From the NCBI GenBank assembly GCA_022316685.1, contig JAKJHU010000067.1:310001-374000 (forward strand): a stretch of DNA of 64,000 nt. The letters are read 5' to 3'. This document shows, one piece after another, positions 49,777 to 61,900 of the stretch. Each line of letters starts with the position of its first letter. Positions within the stretch are counted from its first letter, which is position 1. Position numbers and translations under genes: made by a program. The DNA is from Progne subis subis. Lineage: Eukaryota; Chordata; Aves; Passeriformes; Hirundinidae. The notes beneath the pieces were generated by a model that was given only the letters and a program-made list of their open reading frames with translations, had not been told where the DNA came from and did not search any database.

Positions 49777-52700
49777 TTAGCTTCTCTCACATTCATTTTC
49801 TTCTATGATTTCATAACTTGTCATTGTAGTAATTGAATCACATATTTACTGCTTGAGGAGTTGCATATATTATCATGCTAATTTGATGACAAAGAGACAA
49901 GATTGAGCTTGAGTAGCTGTCATATACAATCCACATACCTCTTCCTTACTCAAGTGAGGATGGGAATCTATTTTTTGTCTATAACAGGAGGGACGTGTTT
50001 TAGATCCCTCATTGAACCACTTCTGAATGTCTGTTGTCACTCACTGGAGGTCTCTATTTTGTGTACATTAATGGTCTTCATCTCACACAACTTGACTTTG
50101 TCACTTGCATGTGTTGTCTTTTAAATTCTGCTCTAGGAAAAACATCTTAACATTTTTATAGTCAGGTTTTATAACCAGCAGAGAAATAAAATTCTGAGAC
50201 TACCTCATTTTGACATAAACTTTTGAACATTTTTTAGACATATTTGGATTAGGAGGCCAGTTCTCTTTCTAGGAGTTCTATAATAAATAACAATATATAG
50301 AGGTGGAATGGGATTTGGCATTGTATGCTTTTGCAGCACCTCCAATTTAAAAGATATCTAATCTGGAAATATTTTATTTTGCACCTGAGAAGGCCTAAGA
50401 AATGTGGGTCCTTATCTCAGGCGTGTAGATGCATGTGCGTAATCACTAAGCTTTTGGATTTTTAAATGCCCAAAGTGCTTTTCCAATCTGTGTGTGTTTC
50501 GATATTTTTCTGATTTGATTTATGGGTCTGTGGTATCAATAACAACCCAGGGTTCCTCTGAAGCACCATTAAGGGACAGACTTTCTGAGGGAGGCACAGA
50601 AATATTAGATTACTCATTACTATACAAGATCTGTGTGCCCTACTTAACATGTACAGAAACAACTTTTGTTTGCCATTGGATCTGATTGAGTTCTGTGGTT
50701 CTAGTTGGGATCTGTAACAGCAAAAATAGGCATTCTGCTTTAAGTGATGCTGTTCCTATCTCTCCAGTGCAGATACTTCTCTATTGCAGAGCCCGATTCC
50801 CATTTCCCCTTCCATCTCCATCATATCCAGGAAAAATACTTGAACCACCTGGTGCAGTGTATCTGCAGGAATCAATTTTCATTTCCCACTGGCATGTGAG
50901 CATGCACTTGCAAGGTGAGTCAGTGGAAGCTGGCTGCTCCTCTGTTGGAAGCAGTACATGAATTACGGAGCATTACTGATGTCTTGTGGAGGGTGAGGAG
51001 GGAGCTCCTGTCTCATTTGCCAGCAGTGCTACTGGAGAGAGCAAAAAGTCATATCAGAGTGCAAATTAGGGATTTGTATCAGCGGTTTCCCAGCCTATGA
51101 ATTGCATTGTGCTTTACTTTCTCTGTGAGAATGCCGAGTGTGGTACAGCCACCTGTCAGCAGCCGGCTCCTCCACGCAAGAGTAGCTGCTGGAGTCAGTC
51201 CTCATCTGTGAAAACATCTGGGTAATTAAGCTGAAAGTCGAAGAACATGACAGTTCAGAAGATAGTAGAAAGTTTCAAATATACCCTTAGATAGAGAGAT
51301 TTGATTATCACATGGTTTTCCCACACTTGAATACGTAACTCAATAGACATTGATCAACTGACAGGTGTGTATGCCAGTAGCATTAAGGACTGTTATACTG
51401 AAGCTAGCATAGAAAGGGAAAAAAGGTGATCTCTATAAAAGATATTTTCTTGTAAATGTACATCATCCACACCTTCTGTTCAAATAGGAATTATGCAGCT
51501 TTCTACTTTCTGCTCCCAGTTGCAGTTTGTTTTAAAAAAAGAGAATTATTGGTACAAAATAGGGATTTAGCTAAAATAATCCTATTTCTTCTTACAAATA
51601 AAAGTGTTTACAAGTAAAAAATGTGTTCTAATTGTAATAATAACTTTTAGGTGGTGCATATGCTCATTATACCAGTATTAGATGAAATATTGGTATGGTA
51701 GGCATAAGATGAGAATATCAATGTGTGTGATATATAATTGCAATATGTTGTGTTTTTTGTAGAATGAAATTTTCTATGAAATACCTACAGATGTTTTAGA
51801 AACAAACATGATTTTCAGAACACATGCTTTTCTGAAGATTAAAAGTGCATACAGCTGTTTCATTAGGGTTGTTTTTGTTGTTTGTTGGTTTTGATTTTTT
51901 TTTTTTTCCTTTTATTTTAAGGGATTGTGAATGTCTTACATCAAGGATTAAATTAGGGTGGCATTAATTGAGAGTTGTTTTCCTGTAAAAACCCACAAGA
52001 TTTTTTTCTAAAATCATGAATTTTGACTTTCTCTGATAATGTATTGGATTCAGCTGGGAAGCTTGTGAATGTGCACAGATGTGAGATAAGTTTTGTTCTA
52101 CTCTGAAGTTTTGTTGGGAACTTTCAATAGGAGCCTGTTTTGGAGAAAGGCTACATGATTATTCATTTATTCCTTTTTTTCTATTATATTGCAATGATAC
52201 TATTCATGTCACAATTCAGTTTCTACTATTTACATTTTAACCTGTGAATATATTCAATTTTGCTGCTGAAAAAAGAGCTGCATATTATTCCAGTAACTCA
52301 TCTGCTAACATAGTCGTCTGGCTTTGATGAATGGACTCAGTCTAAAGGATTCTCTGCTATGATGTGTGATACCTTGAACAAATAGAAATGTATTTTTCAT
52401 CAACACATTGGAAGGAATCATTTATATTGTCATATATGAATGGCTTGTTCTGATTGTTATGTTTCCTCTGTCATACTGAGTTGCTCGTTTAAAGCATGCA
52501 AGGAGAACTTACTGGATAGAAACTGCTGTTCACCTAAACAATGATATCTCAAAATATTTAAAGAAGATTGATCCACTGTGACTGTGATGTTTTGGTTATT
52601 TTTTTAATAAGAGTGCAGTTCTGGTTTTACTAGCATGCTAAGAATGTTGAATAAGGGAGAATGGTAGCCAGTCTTTTAACATTAAATGTTAAATTTGCAT

Positions 52701-53378
52701 TAAAACTTAGATATTTTGACATGCACAACAGGCAAAAAATCCAGTTGTTCCTAGCTCAAACATCTGATCATCACCCAGAAATATTTATTAGTTTGCTACA
52801 TTGAGGATATTTTCTTTATATAGATATACAAAATATATACATATATAAATATGTATATATTCAACCTAAGAAGTAGATTTGCAATGTAAAAATGTTTCTG
52901 TCTGTATTTGTTTTGTTAGTGGAAGAAAAGCTTAATGTATGCACACAGTATTTCTCATGCAATTAATTAATTTCCTATTCTTTATGTGGGGTAGAATTTT
53001 TTTAAAACATACACACATACACACATCTGATTTGCCTCTCATTTTAATACTTGCATAAAAATTTGCTAGGCTTTCTGATGTTCTCTTTTACATATTTAAT
53101 TTTTCTCAGATTCTGAGAAAGCATTGTATGGAGGGAGTCAACTGCAACAATGCCCACAATTAATGATAAGCCTTTCCTTGTCATTCTTTCCCTGCCTCAT
53201 TGTAGGCATTTATAAGGAAAGTTAAAGAATACAATTTATCTGTGGTTCTGAATGCAAAATCTGTCACTTCACCTTTTCTTCTAATGAGAATACGTGCAGT
53301 TCAATGGACAGACCAGGACAACCAGTTTTACTAAGAAATGCGTAGAAAACTTGCTTTTTTCTTTTTGTTTGTTATACT

Positions 53379-53456
53379 TATTTTAGGGGGTTGCTTTTTT
53401 GCCTGTTGTTTTGGGTTTTGTTTGTTAATTTGTTTGTTTACTTTGTTTTGTTTTTT
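53379..53456 (+). repeat. T/G tract
   Basis: GGGGTT, TTTGTTTG and TTTTG units form a G/T-rich tract on the plus strand. Confidence 0.75.
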
Positions 53457-53512
53457 TAGCTTTAAATTTTGTTGTAATTCTATCTGTAATATTTACTCCT
53501 CATAATTAGGAG

Positions 53513-53535
53513 AAAAAACAAAACAAAACAAAACA
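53513..53535 (+). repeat. (AAAAC)n
   Basis: Four AAAAC units preceded by an A run. It is the reverse complement of the GTTTT repeat type at 7964-8036. Confidence 0.9.
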
Positions 53536-55565
53536 CCTTTGTAATGTTGTCATTTTCAACTTATGGAATTATTTGAATGGGACTGTGGAAATGAGCCATC
53601 ACAGGAATTTAGATGCAATAAACTGATATCACCAGGGTATCACAGTAGATTTGGCTTAATAATTCAGGATCATAACGTTTGCAGAAGTTGTTAAAGGCTT
53701 GCTTGAAGATCCTGTATATTAAGGAGATATATTTCCTTAGCTTTTGCTCGTACAAAAATGAACAATATTTTTAAAGATTCATCTTAGTGTGAAGCATCAC
53801 AGAAAGGCTTTGAATGATCCCTGTGCAGAGAAAGGTTTTGAGTAATACAATCTTTAGGGATTTACATAATGTCACTTCCACTGGTCATGTTTTTCCATAC
53901 CAGTCTTGAAGGTCCAGATTCAAACTCTAGTGGTGTCAGTAAAATACCTACTTCTTGAGTCAGCAGACTTTTTAATTGGTATACTCTGATTTTACTACTT
54001 CTTCTAGAGTTAATTTTTAAAGCCTCTATATTCAGATTTCAAAAATATCTAGAGAGCCCTTAACCTGACAAGAGATTTCTTGCAGTCTAGCAGCTATCGC
54101 AGCTTACAGTTAATTAGCCCCGGCTTTCAGATATTCAGTGAGGAGGAAAAAAAAAATCTTCTGATTCAGGGTAAAGGAAAGAGTAAATGGGCATAATATA
54201 TGCTCACTTCGATTCTTTGCTGTAAATTATAGCATTGGCCAATAGAAGGACAATTCCCAACTACAGAGTGTGGTTTTAGTACAATATGACTTTATTTAGA
54301 ATTGAGTCAATAGCATATAGTCCTCTACTGGGAAAGGGTTTTTTTATGGCTTTTCTTACCCTTTAAAAGACAAGGACAGTGTCTTAATGATTTTGCAACT
54401 GTGTGATGCTGTTAAGAGACCCATTATCACAAAAAGAGTAAAACTATTACTAGGAGTATACCACGTCTTGTCAAAAGATTAATTTTTCAGTAGATTTGAT
54501 GGATTTTTTGACTGAAATCTTGGGAGATTCTGGGTCTATAGAATTACTAATGTGACCTAGCTGTGTTACTAATTTAACCTGGGTCTCTTAAACAGGCTGT
54601 GAGGCAAAAAATATGACAAAAAGATGCTTATAGGAAAGTAAAACTACTATGTCTTTTCTTCTCTGAAAAAAAAAAGTTGTTTATTTTTAAAAAAAATATA
54701 TTGCAAAAGTGCGTAGCTTTCACAAAGAACCAAAATATATTCAATATAAAGAGAAGATGAGGTGGTAATAGTTGATGATTCAGTCTTCTCCAAACTATGG
54801 CAGTTCACAATGGCCCTTTTAAAATAAAACTCTATGGAGCTACTGGAATTTAATATTTTAAAATAATTTGCTCCTAAAGATTTTAAAAAATCTAGAATAT
54901 TATAAGCCACATTCATATTGCTTTCTACATGCATCTGAGTTTTTATATTTGTTGAATACTTACATAGGGACAATAATGGATGATTTCAGTGCTATCTGCT
55001 AGAGGAAATAATACCTGAGTACTGTACTTCTCATTTTCAGTGTACTGTCTTACCATATAATCCTGCTAGAAAGTTAAGTAAGCAGATTTGAAAGATGCCC
55101 TTACAACATGGTGGCTTTGTGCATTTTTTAGAAAAAACTTCTGTAGAACTCTATTTTATCCATATTAAACTCTGTTGTATTTTTCCACTGGAGCGTTGCT
55201 TGCCAGTTGGTTACTACCATAGGTTTGATAGAACTATCAATCAAAATCGTTGTAAAAGTGAAAATAAAAAACAGACAAAACAACAGAGTGGGACTGGCTG
55301 TGAAGAAAACTTATGGCCATTTTTTTTTTACCGTGGAAATGACACTCATCAGAATGCCCTCATTTGTTTGGATTGCAATTGGGCTTCAAAAGGGCAAGAC
55401 AGATGTGCTGTTTTCAGGAATCTTAATTTATTTTGTGACACAGTTCATAAACCTGTGGCTAAATGTGAGATCAGAACACATTTTGGGGCCAGCTCAATGT
55501 ATCTTTACTTTTTCCAGAAAGAAAAGTATTTCATAATTTTTTTGTAATGTTAACCTTCCATACCT

Positions 55566-55735
55566 GAGTTGCTGTGGCACTACAGCAGAGTGAAGAGCCT
55601 TCCCCAAGAGATGTGCCAGGATGCTGTCTCCTTGGCTGAGATAGCTCAGCACTTCAAAAACCTGGACAGATGGGGTGCCATCTCATGAGAGATAGCATTC
55701 TGCTGGGCTTCAGAGGAACTAAGAGTTGAAGGTAT
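55566..55735 (+). mobile_element. Possible old CR1 LINE 3' fragment
   Basis: The blocks 'tgctgtggcactacagcag', 'gtctccttgg', 'agata', 'ttcaaaaacct' and 'ggacagatgggg' occur in the order of the end of CR1 ORF2 ('gaggcactggaacaggttgc' through 'ttcaaaacctgg'), with small insertions. No clear 3' octamer follows. It is diverged, so confidence is moderate. Confidence 0.45.
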
Positions 55736-56773
55736 GAATATGAATCCAGCTGACATACCATTTCTTCTGCTGGCTTATGTTACAGCAAATAAGGAGATGA
55801 TGATTAAAAAAAAAAAAAAAAAAATCTAGAGAGCAAAGCTACATCCACCAAATATAAGTATGCCTGTTGTGTTCTTAATGTCAAATCTTCAAATTGACAG
55901 TCTTTAAAGTTAGAAAAAGTCTTTGAATAGACCTTTATTTCGTTGTCCTACACTCTGTGTTTGGTCATGTACCCTCCACCTATAAATGTCCAAACTGCTA
56001 CAGAAAGAACTTTCTCACTCCTCCAGATGTCTGAGAATCTCTTCCATTTTTATGTTTTTCTTACTATTCCTATAAAAAACACAATGTGCTTTCCTGGTTT
56101 TGTGGTGTTTATTGAGACATAAGCTGTGCTTCCTACACTTAGTTTATTTTTTTCTGTACTATTCAGCAGCACAACTAGTTTTCCTATTTTTGAAGCATTT
56201 GTATAGAAACAAATGAGTTGCATACAAATAGATCTGAAGTGCCTTCTGCTTGCGAACAGCATACGGTAGCCGAATTTCTACGAGAGATCAAAGAGTTAGG
56301 TTACATGAGTAAAGGTGTGCATTGGAGACAGAACAGCTGCTCCAGAGTCTTTTGAACTTTCACTTACCACTTCCCCATTTCCAAGCATGGTGCCATGGCA
56401 GTAGTTTTTCACAGCTGTCACAGACTGCATTCTCTCCCAAGCTGTTACCAGACTTTCGGTGTAAGACTTTGGGCCTGCGCTTGTGCTGTGTAATTGCAAT
56501 TGAGTGTGGTTAAAACTTATGCAGGCTGAAGTACCTTGTGTTGAAGACTGAGTTCAGCACTTACGAAGTCACTGAAATTGGGTAGTAGTGTTCAGTGTTC
56601 CTGTACATAGGAAGGGCTCAATATCCATTTGCTTAGCTAAGAAGCAACCACCACTTCTATTCATTTCCTGGTATAATAGTTCTCAGCTGTCCAACAGAAG
56701 TGATATTTATTAAAAACTATCACTTTGTATTTTAAGAACTATTCCATTTTCTTCCCCTATCTGCATTATGGGG

Positions 56774-56824
<51 letters not shown>
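56774..56824 (+). repeat. Poly(A) run of 51, then (GAA)n
   Basis: Uninterrupted A51 followed by a few GAA units (56825-56835). It is the longest homopolymer in the window. Confidence 0.95.
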
Positions 56825-56826
<2 letters not shown>

Positions 56827-58445
56827 AGAAGAAGAGGCTGTTTGCTCTTTCCTGAGCAACTTGCACCCACAGCACAGTCTAGGGTCCCTATGCTGCTGTG
56901 GGCCTGTGCACACAGCTGATTGTGACTGGAAATGAAGATGACTTTGTCTCTTCTGTCATGTTGAATTCTAGGACTGGCATTTAAGAAACCCTTTTGAATG
57001 AGTAGCTTCAAATTGAACCAGTTTCTTGAAAAGCTTGAGGCCCACTGAATTGAAAAATAGCATTTGGATTGGGAAAAAATTATATATTTCAAGTCTGTGC
57101 AAGCTTTGAGACTGGATTTTGCATTGCAGCAGTCATTTAGAGTGCATAACTGCTTGTTTCAGCATTCTTTTAATTCAGTGACTTTTATCCCACTGAACTT
57201 AGAACAGAAAATTATTTCAGTATATGTGTAGATATATACATGTCTCTGTGTGTGCCTGTATGTATTAGTAGCAGCCATGTATAAGAAATAATTGTTTGAA
57301 ATATCTCCTAATGTTTGAAAATGTTTAGAAGCTATTCAGCTGTATTTTTCTGAATGTGTTGCAGATGTGAATACCATGTATTATGTATGGTTTTGTACAG
57401 ATATGTAGGACTTGCAATATGCAGTTCAAATCTACGGGTATAAACCTAAAGGCTGATTATAAGATTTGTAGATAATCAATTACTATAGATGAAATTTATT
57501 AAGACATTAATATTTTCTCAGCTATTAATAAATGCATGAATTATCAATGGTGTTTTATGAACACACAATATGATAATTTCTAAACTTTGCTATTTTTCAT
57601 TCAGGAGGTCTTATGATTAGAATTTTTTAATTCCTTCCTAATTGTAACATCATAAAACAGCAATAAGTTTTCAATCTGCAGCAAAATTTCAAGTTGTGTA
57701 CTTCAAAATTAAATGACGAAGTTTTTTAGTAAGGTTGCAGTATTCTTTTATACCGTGTTTTAAATATTATCATTATGAGGACAGTTAAGGCTTACTGATT
57801 ATTTAAAGGCTTACTGTTGATTAAAGTGCATAGATTCATGTGTTTCCCATTTCTCTATAACATTTTGGTTTTGTTTAGAGGTTATCAAAATGATTTGGCA
57901 AATTCCATTCTTCAAACAGGCCATGCATTTTTGGGCCAACTTCACTGGCCGTATGTTCTCCATTCTCAGAAAAGGCTGCCTGCTTGGAGAGCAGTCTCAG
58001 GACATTACTGACAGCTTGAACAATGTTAAGGAATTGTAGGAAGTTCTCACAGTCCAAACAATGGACAGTTTACAGGCTAATGAACAATTTGGCCATACTG
58101 ATACATGTACCAGAGGTTAAGGCTCTGACCTGCTGCTGTTCAGATTACTAGGAGAAACGTAGCCACTGGGACCAAGATTAGCAATTTAATTAGAACACCG
58201 TGTAAAATTCATAGCCTATGTCATTTGCTGAACAGGACCTATGTCATTATACATCTATTATATCATGGTTAAAAGAAAGGGAAAGTCAAGGAGTATTTGT
58301 CTGAACAATATAATTAGAATGCCAGGTTTTAGGGTGTCATAATTTGTATGCGTTGCCTATGTTTCATCACAGTAACACACTCCAAAGTGAAATGCTCTCA
58401 TGGAAAATAGCTATGATTTGGCATGTATTACAGCTTGGTACGATT

Positions 58446-58518
58446 AAAAAAAAAACAAACAAAAAAAACCCCCCAAAAAAACAAAACAAAACAACAAAAA
58501 AACCCAAAAAATCCCCCA
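58446..58518 (-). repeat. C/A tract
   Basis: A runs with CAAA, CAAAA and CCCC units, nearly free of G and T on the plus strand. Confidence 0.85.
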
Positions 58519-58536
58519 TAAACTTCTAGAAAGTTT

Positions 58537-58930
58537 GTTGTTGTGGAATACATTGAGTGCAGTTATCTTGAGGTGCAGCTTCAGTGGGAGCTGCAGGTTG
58601 AGGTCTGGGTGGGAGCCTGAGGCAAGAGGCCGTGAATTAACCATCTTTCACACAACAAAGGCACAGGAATGTGAGGCACAGCCAGGTGACCGGACACTCA
58701 GTGATGCGGCAAGAGCCAAGGATCAGGTAGGAAATGCGAGGGCTTTGCATGCTTGGACTGTGATTAAAAACCCAGTGGTTCCTTTGTTCGGAGTCTCTCC
58801 TGGGAGGCACAGGCAGCTCGGACTCTTTCTGTGCTACTCCGCCATGAATAAATGGCTTTATGGAACAAGACATCTGAGACTCTGCCGTGGGAAACCTGGG
58901 GTCACGCCGGTGAGGAAACTTGGGCTGGCT
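58537..58930 (+). mobile_element. LTR-like block, probable endogenous retrovirus LTR
   Basis: A GC-richer block in AT-rich DNA with promoter-to-polyadenylation spacing typical of an LTR. A TATA-like TTAAAAA (about 58764) lies about 84 bases before AATAAA (58847-58852). A U5-like stretch rich in CpG then runs to about 58910-58930. No gag, pol or env sequence follows in the window, so it would be a solo LTR. Both ends are approximate, and the GC-rich sequence continues weakly to about 59010. The 156-codon open frame over the block (58535-59005) is read as compositional, though a 5' exon with its own promoter cannot be excluded. Confidence 0.5.
58847..58852 (+). promoter_or_regulatory. AATAAA polyadenylation signal in LTR-like block
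   Basis: AATAAA lies about 84 bases after a TATA-like TTAAAAA. The spacing suits an LTR R region. Confidence 0.5.
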
Positions 58931-61900
58931 GTGTTAGTGGGGGTGTGGGCAGCTGAGAAAGGCACCCTGGAGCTGCCCACTGACAAGGGGCTTTGGTCCC
59001 AGTAAAGTCTCTGATAGCTGGAGTGTGACTGGCAGGGAGTCTTATGAATGGTCTGACTGAGAAGTTTGCCTCAACATGGTAAACATGTCAGTGAAGATCA
59101 AGGATATTAATCATTATGATAACTAAAGCTAGCAAGAATAATATCAGGGATAAATTTCCCATGTAAAGGTTTAAAATAATTCCTCACTATTAAAAATTAG
59201 GATGAAAATAGGACAGGGATGAGCTGACCTCAGACGTCCGTAATTGATACCGTGGGTGTATTCTGCATGATACTGGTAACAGCTGGAAACAAGATGTTGT
59301 GATAAAAAAAAAAAAAAAAAAAAAAAAGTCCTGAAATTTTCTTAGAGGTTTTTAAATTCCAGTGGATCTTTATTCTGTTGTCCTACGTATGCCAGTAATT
59401 TTTATAAGCTACAAACTAGTGTCCTCTGTTATGTACCAAGGCCATTCAGACTTCCAGCTGCTAATAGATGGTGAAGCTTTTGTTGGCCCTGAGACAGTGC
59501 AGTAACGCTTGCTCCAGAGTGATATTTGTACAGAAGTGAGATCCGTAGCAGGACCATGGGGGTGAAAATGGAATAGTTGCATCAAAGTGGTAGTTTACTG
59601 AGGCTGCAGAGGATGTATTCTTACAAAGACTGTAACTGTAGTTGCTTACACTTTTGCATTTATAGATGCAATATGCCCGAGAAGACCATCAAGGCAGTGA
59701 CTTGCAATCTTGTCTTTACTTTATGGGAAAACTCAGAACTGACATTTGGTGGCTACACATAAATAGAATAATTTTCTCCTAAGAAAAAGTGTCATACTTA
59801 AAATTTGATATTTTTCTTTTCAAAATGAAAGAAACTTTTGGCATAAAATTTATTCAGGGTCACATTTCACCTATAACCTGGTTTATTTTTTTTCTTTTTC
59901 AAACCTGTGCCTAGTTATAGTTTAATGTTTGCAGTCTCTAGATTGTCAACATCATTGTATAATAACCAACTTATTATAGAAAGCAGCAAATGCCATGCTG
60001 CCAATCACTTGTCCATCACACTAACAGGTGCACTGCCATTGTCAGTGTCAGGATGAATACTGGGGATCAGTTAGACAGGTGGAGTAATTTACTCATCTTG
60101 TAATGGCAGAAGGGGACACCTTATCAAGGAAAAAACAGAAGTGTCCTCCCTTGGTGCATTTGGTATGTGGCTGTGTAACTGGGATTTATAGTCTCTCTGT
60201 AGAAACTGATGTGCAGACTAAATTTCACTCTAAACTGAGAGAGGAACTTCTTTTAGGTATTATGAGAAAAAGAGTGTTTCTTTTTCCCTTCTCTTCACCT
60301 TATCTATTGTCATTTTCACCCCCTCCCCCCACACCCCCATCCTCAACCTTTCAGTATTGTCAGCTGAGCACACTGCTAGATTCAAAATGCTTAAAAATCT
60401 GTCAGTCTACTAGAGAGAAAAAAAAAAAAAAAAAGGACAAACTTCAGCAAGAATGAGAAATTATATGCCTTATTTTTTTTTTCCACAGCCATTTTTTATA
60501 AGTGATTGGAAGAGAGGGCTCCAGAGCATGTTTTACCATTTCTTTCAAAGAATAAATGTAGAAGTTATTACAGCAAGTACCAATGCCAATCCTTACCCGT
60601 CCTGTTCTCTGTAGCTATGGCAGCTTCTGGTTAATACCCAGAAAGATTTTGGAGATGTCAGAGAGAAAAGTTGCTTTATTTACTGGTCTTTCTCTGTTAC
60701 TCTCAGTGTGGTGGATGAATTCTCAGGTATCACCTGTGATCAGAATAGAACTTTAAGCAGGAGAGCTAAGTCAGGTGTGCTTGTACTTGTAGCTTCTGAC
60801 TAAAGCCATCTGTGGCCAGGTACAACCAGTAATTGCTTGAGCAAGTAAATAGAGATATTAGAGTGATATATGAGTCATCAAAGTCAGAATGGTAGAGGCA
60901 ACCTCAGACCAAACAGTGGGACGGAAGAATTCATGGTAATGGTTTGGAAACCTCACTTTCATAGCAACATAGAGAGCAGCGGCTGATTGGTAGATGAAAT
61001 ACACTGCAAGTTAATTCATGTTTATATACAGAAACATTCCTAGGAGTACATATACTTTCACACTATGAAATATGTGCATTAAACAAATTTTATGTTGCTA
61101 AAGTGTCAATTTTCTTTAGAATACTGCTAATAATAGCCTTGACCTGTGGGTTGACAAGGGGTTTGTGGTGCACTGTCTTGTTTATCAAATGGCTTCCATA
61201 ATCTCCAATTCCATCATCTAAATATGTAGTTCAGCAATACTTGTAAAGAGCTGAGCTTTCCCTTCTGTCTACCAAAATGTAATGTGGAGTGCTAAGACTT
61301 CAGAAGGCTTTGGGCATAGTATTACATTATACCTAATCTTACATAATTACAGACTGCTGCCAATAAGGCTCCAAGGATGTCCTTGTACTTATGCTGCTTA
61401 TATTTTATCCCTTAAAAGGAAAAGAAAAAATGTTATTTTCCACGAATCAGTAAGAACGAACTATCTCCTAGCTGCAGGAGTGCTGAGGAATGAAGAGGAC
61501 TAGGATCAGCTTTTTCAGTAGCAGGCAGTAGTTAGGTGGAGGGTGAAAGCCTGAATGTCTGCAGTCCTTCCTTGTCCAGATTTGACCCAACCTCATAGGA
61601 TTGGCACCTGAAACATTCCCTCTGTTTACTTTGCTGTTATTCTCTGCATAACATTACAAGCCCATTGCTATCATGCATTAACTTCTGAGATTTTTTTGAC
61701 AGCACTGTTATCTCTGTTTAACCAATATTGTGTTTACTGGTATTAAAAAGCATTATCCCAGCTGCACATTCTGTTTACCAGAGCAGCAGTCAACCCTAAA
61801 ACCTGTGATTGAAAAAGAGATTTTTTTTTTTTTTTTTTTTCCTTTCTAATGTAATTTATGAAGTTCAGAGGCACTGAAAAGTTTGAAGGTTTTGATCCAG

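Larger units (their letters stand above)
43426..55565. other. Gene-free AT-rich stretch
   Basis: No gene is supported. The frames at 46900-47232 (plus, 110 codons) and 54647-54973 (minus, 108 codons) have no recognisable domain. The least AT-rich unique patch is about 50700-51180. Simple tracts are listed separately. Confidence 0.5.
55736..58536. other. Gene-free AT-rich stretch
   Basis: No gene is supported. The stretch contains poly(A) at 55806-55824 and 56774-56824 and a C/A tract at 58446-58518. Frames across the homopolymers are artefacts. Confidence 0.5.

Noticed and set aside
55095..55547. 150-codon plus-strand frame overlapping a 109-codon frame in another phase
   Set aside because: Two long overlapping frames, no recognisable domain, low-complexity K/N/Q content and no splice or promoter context point to chance. 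The 3' end runs up to a possible CR1 fragment.
56710..57092. Poly-phenylalanine or poly-lysine frames
   Set aside because: They are translations of the A51 homopolymer.
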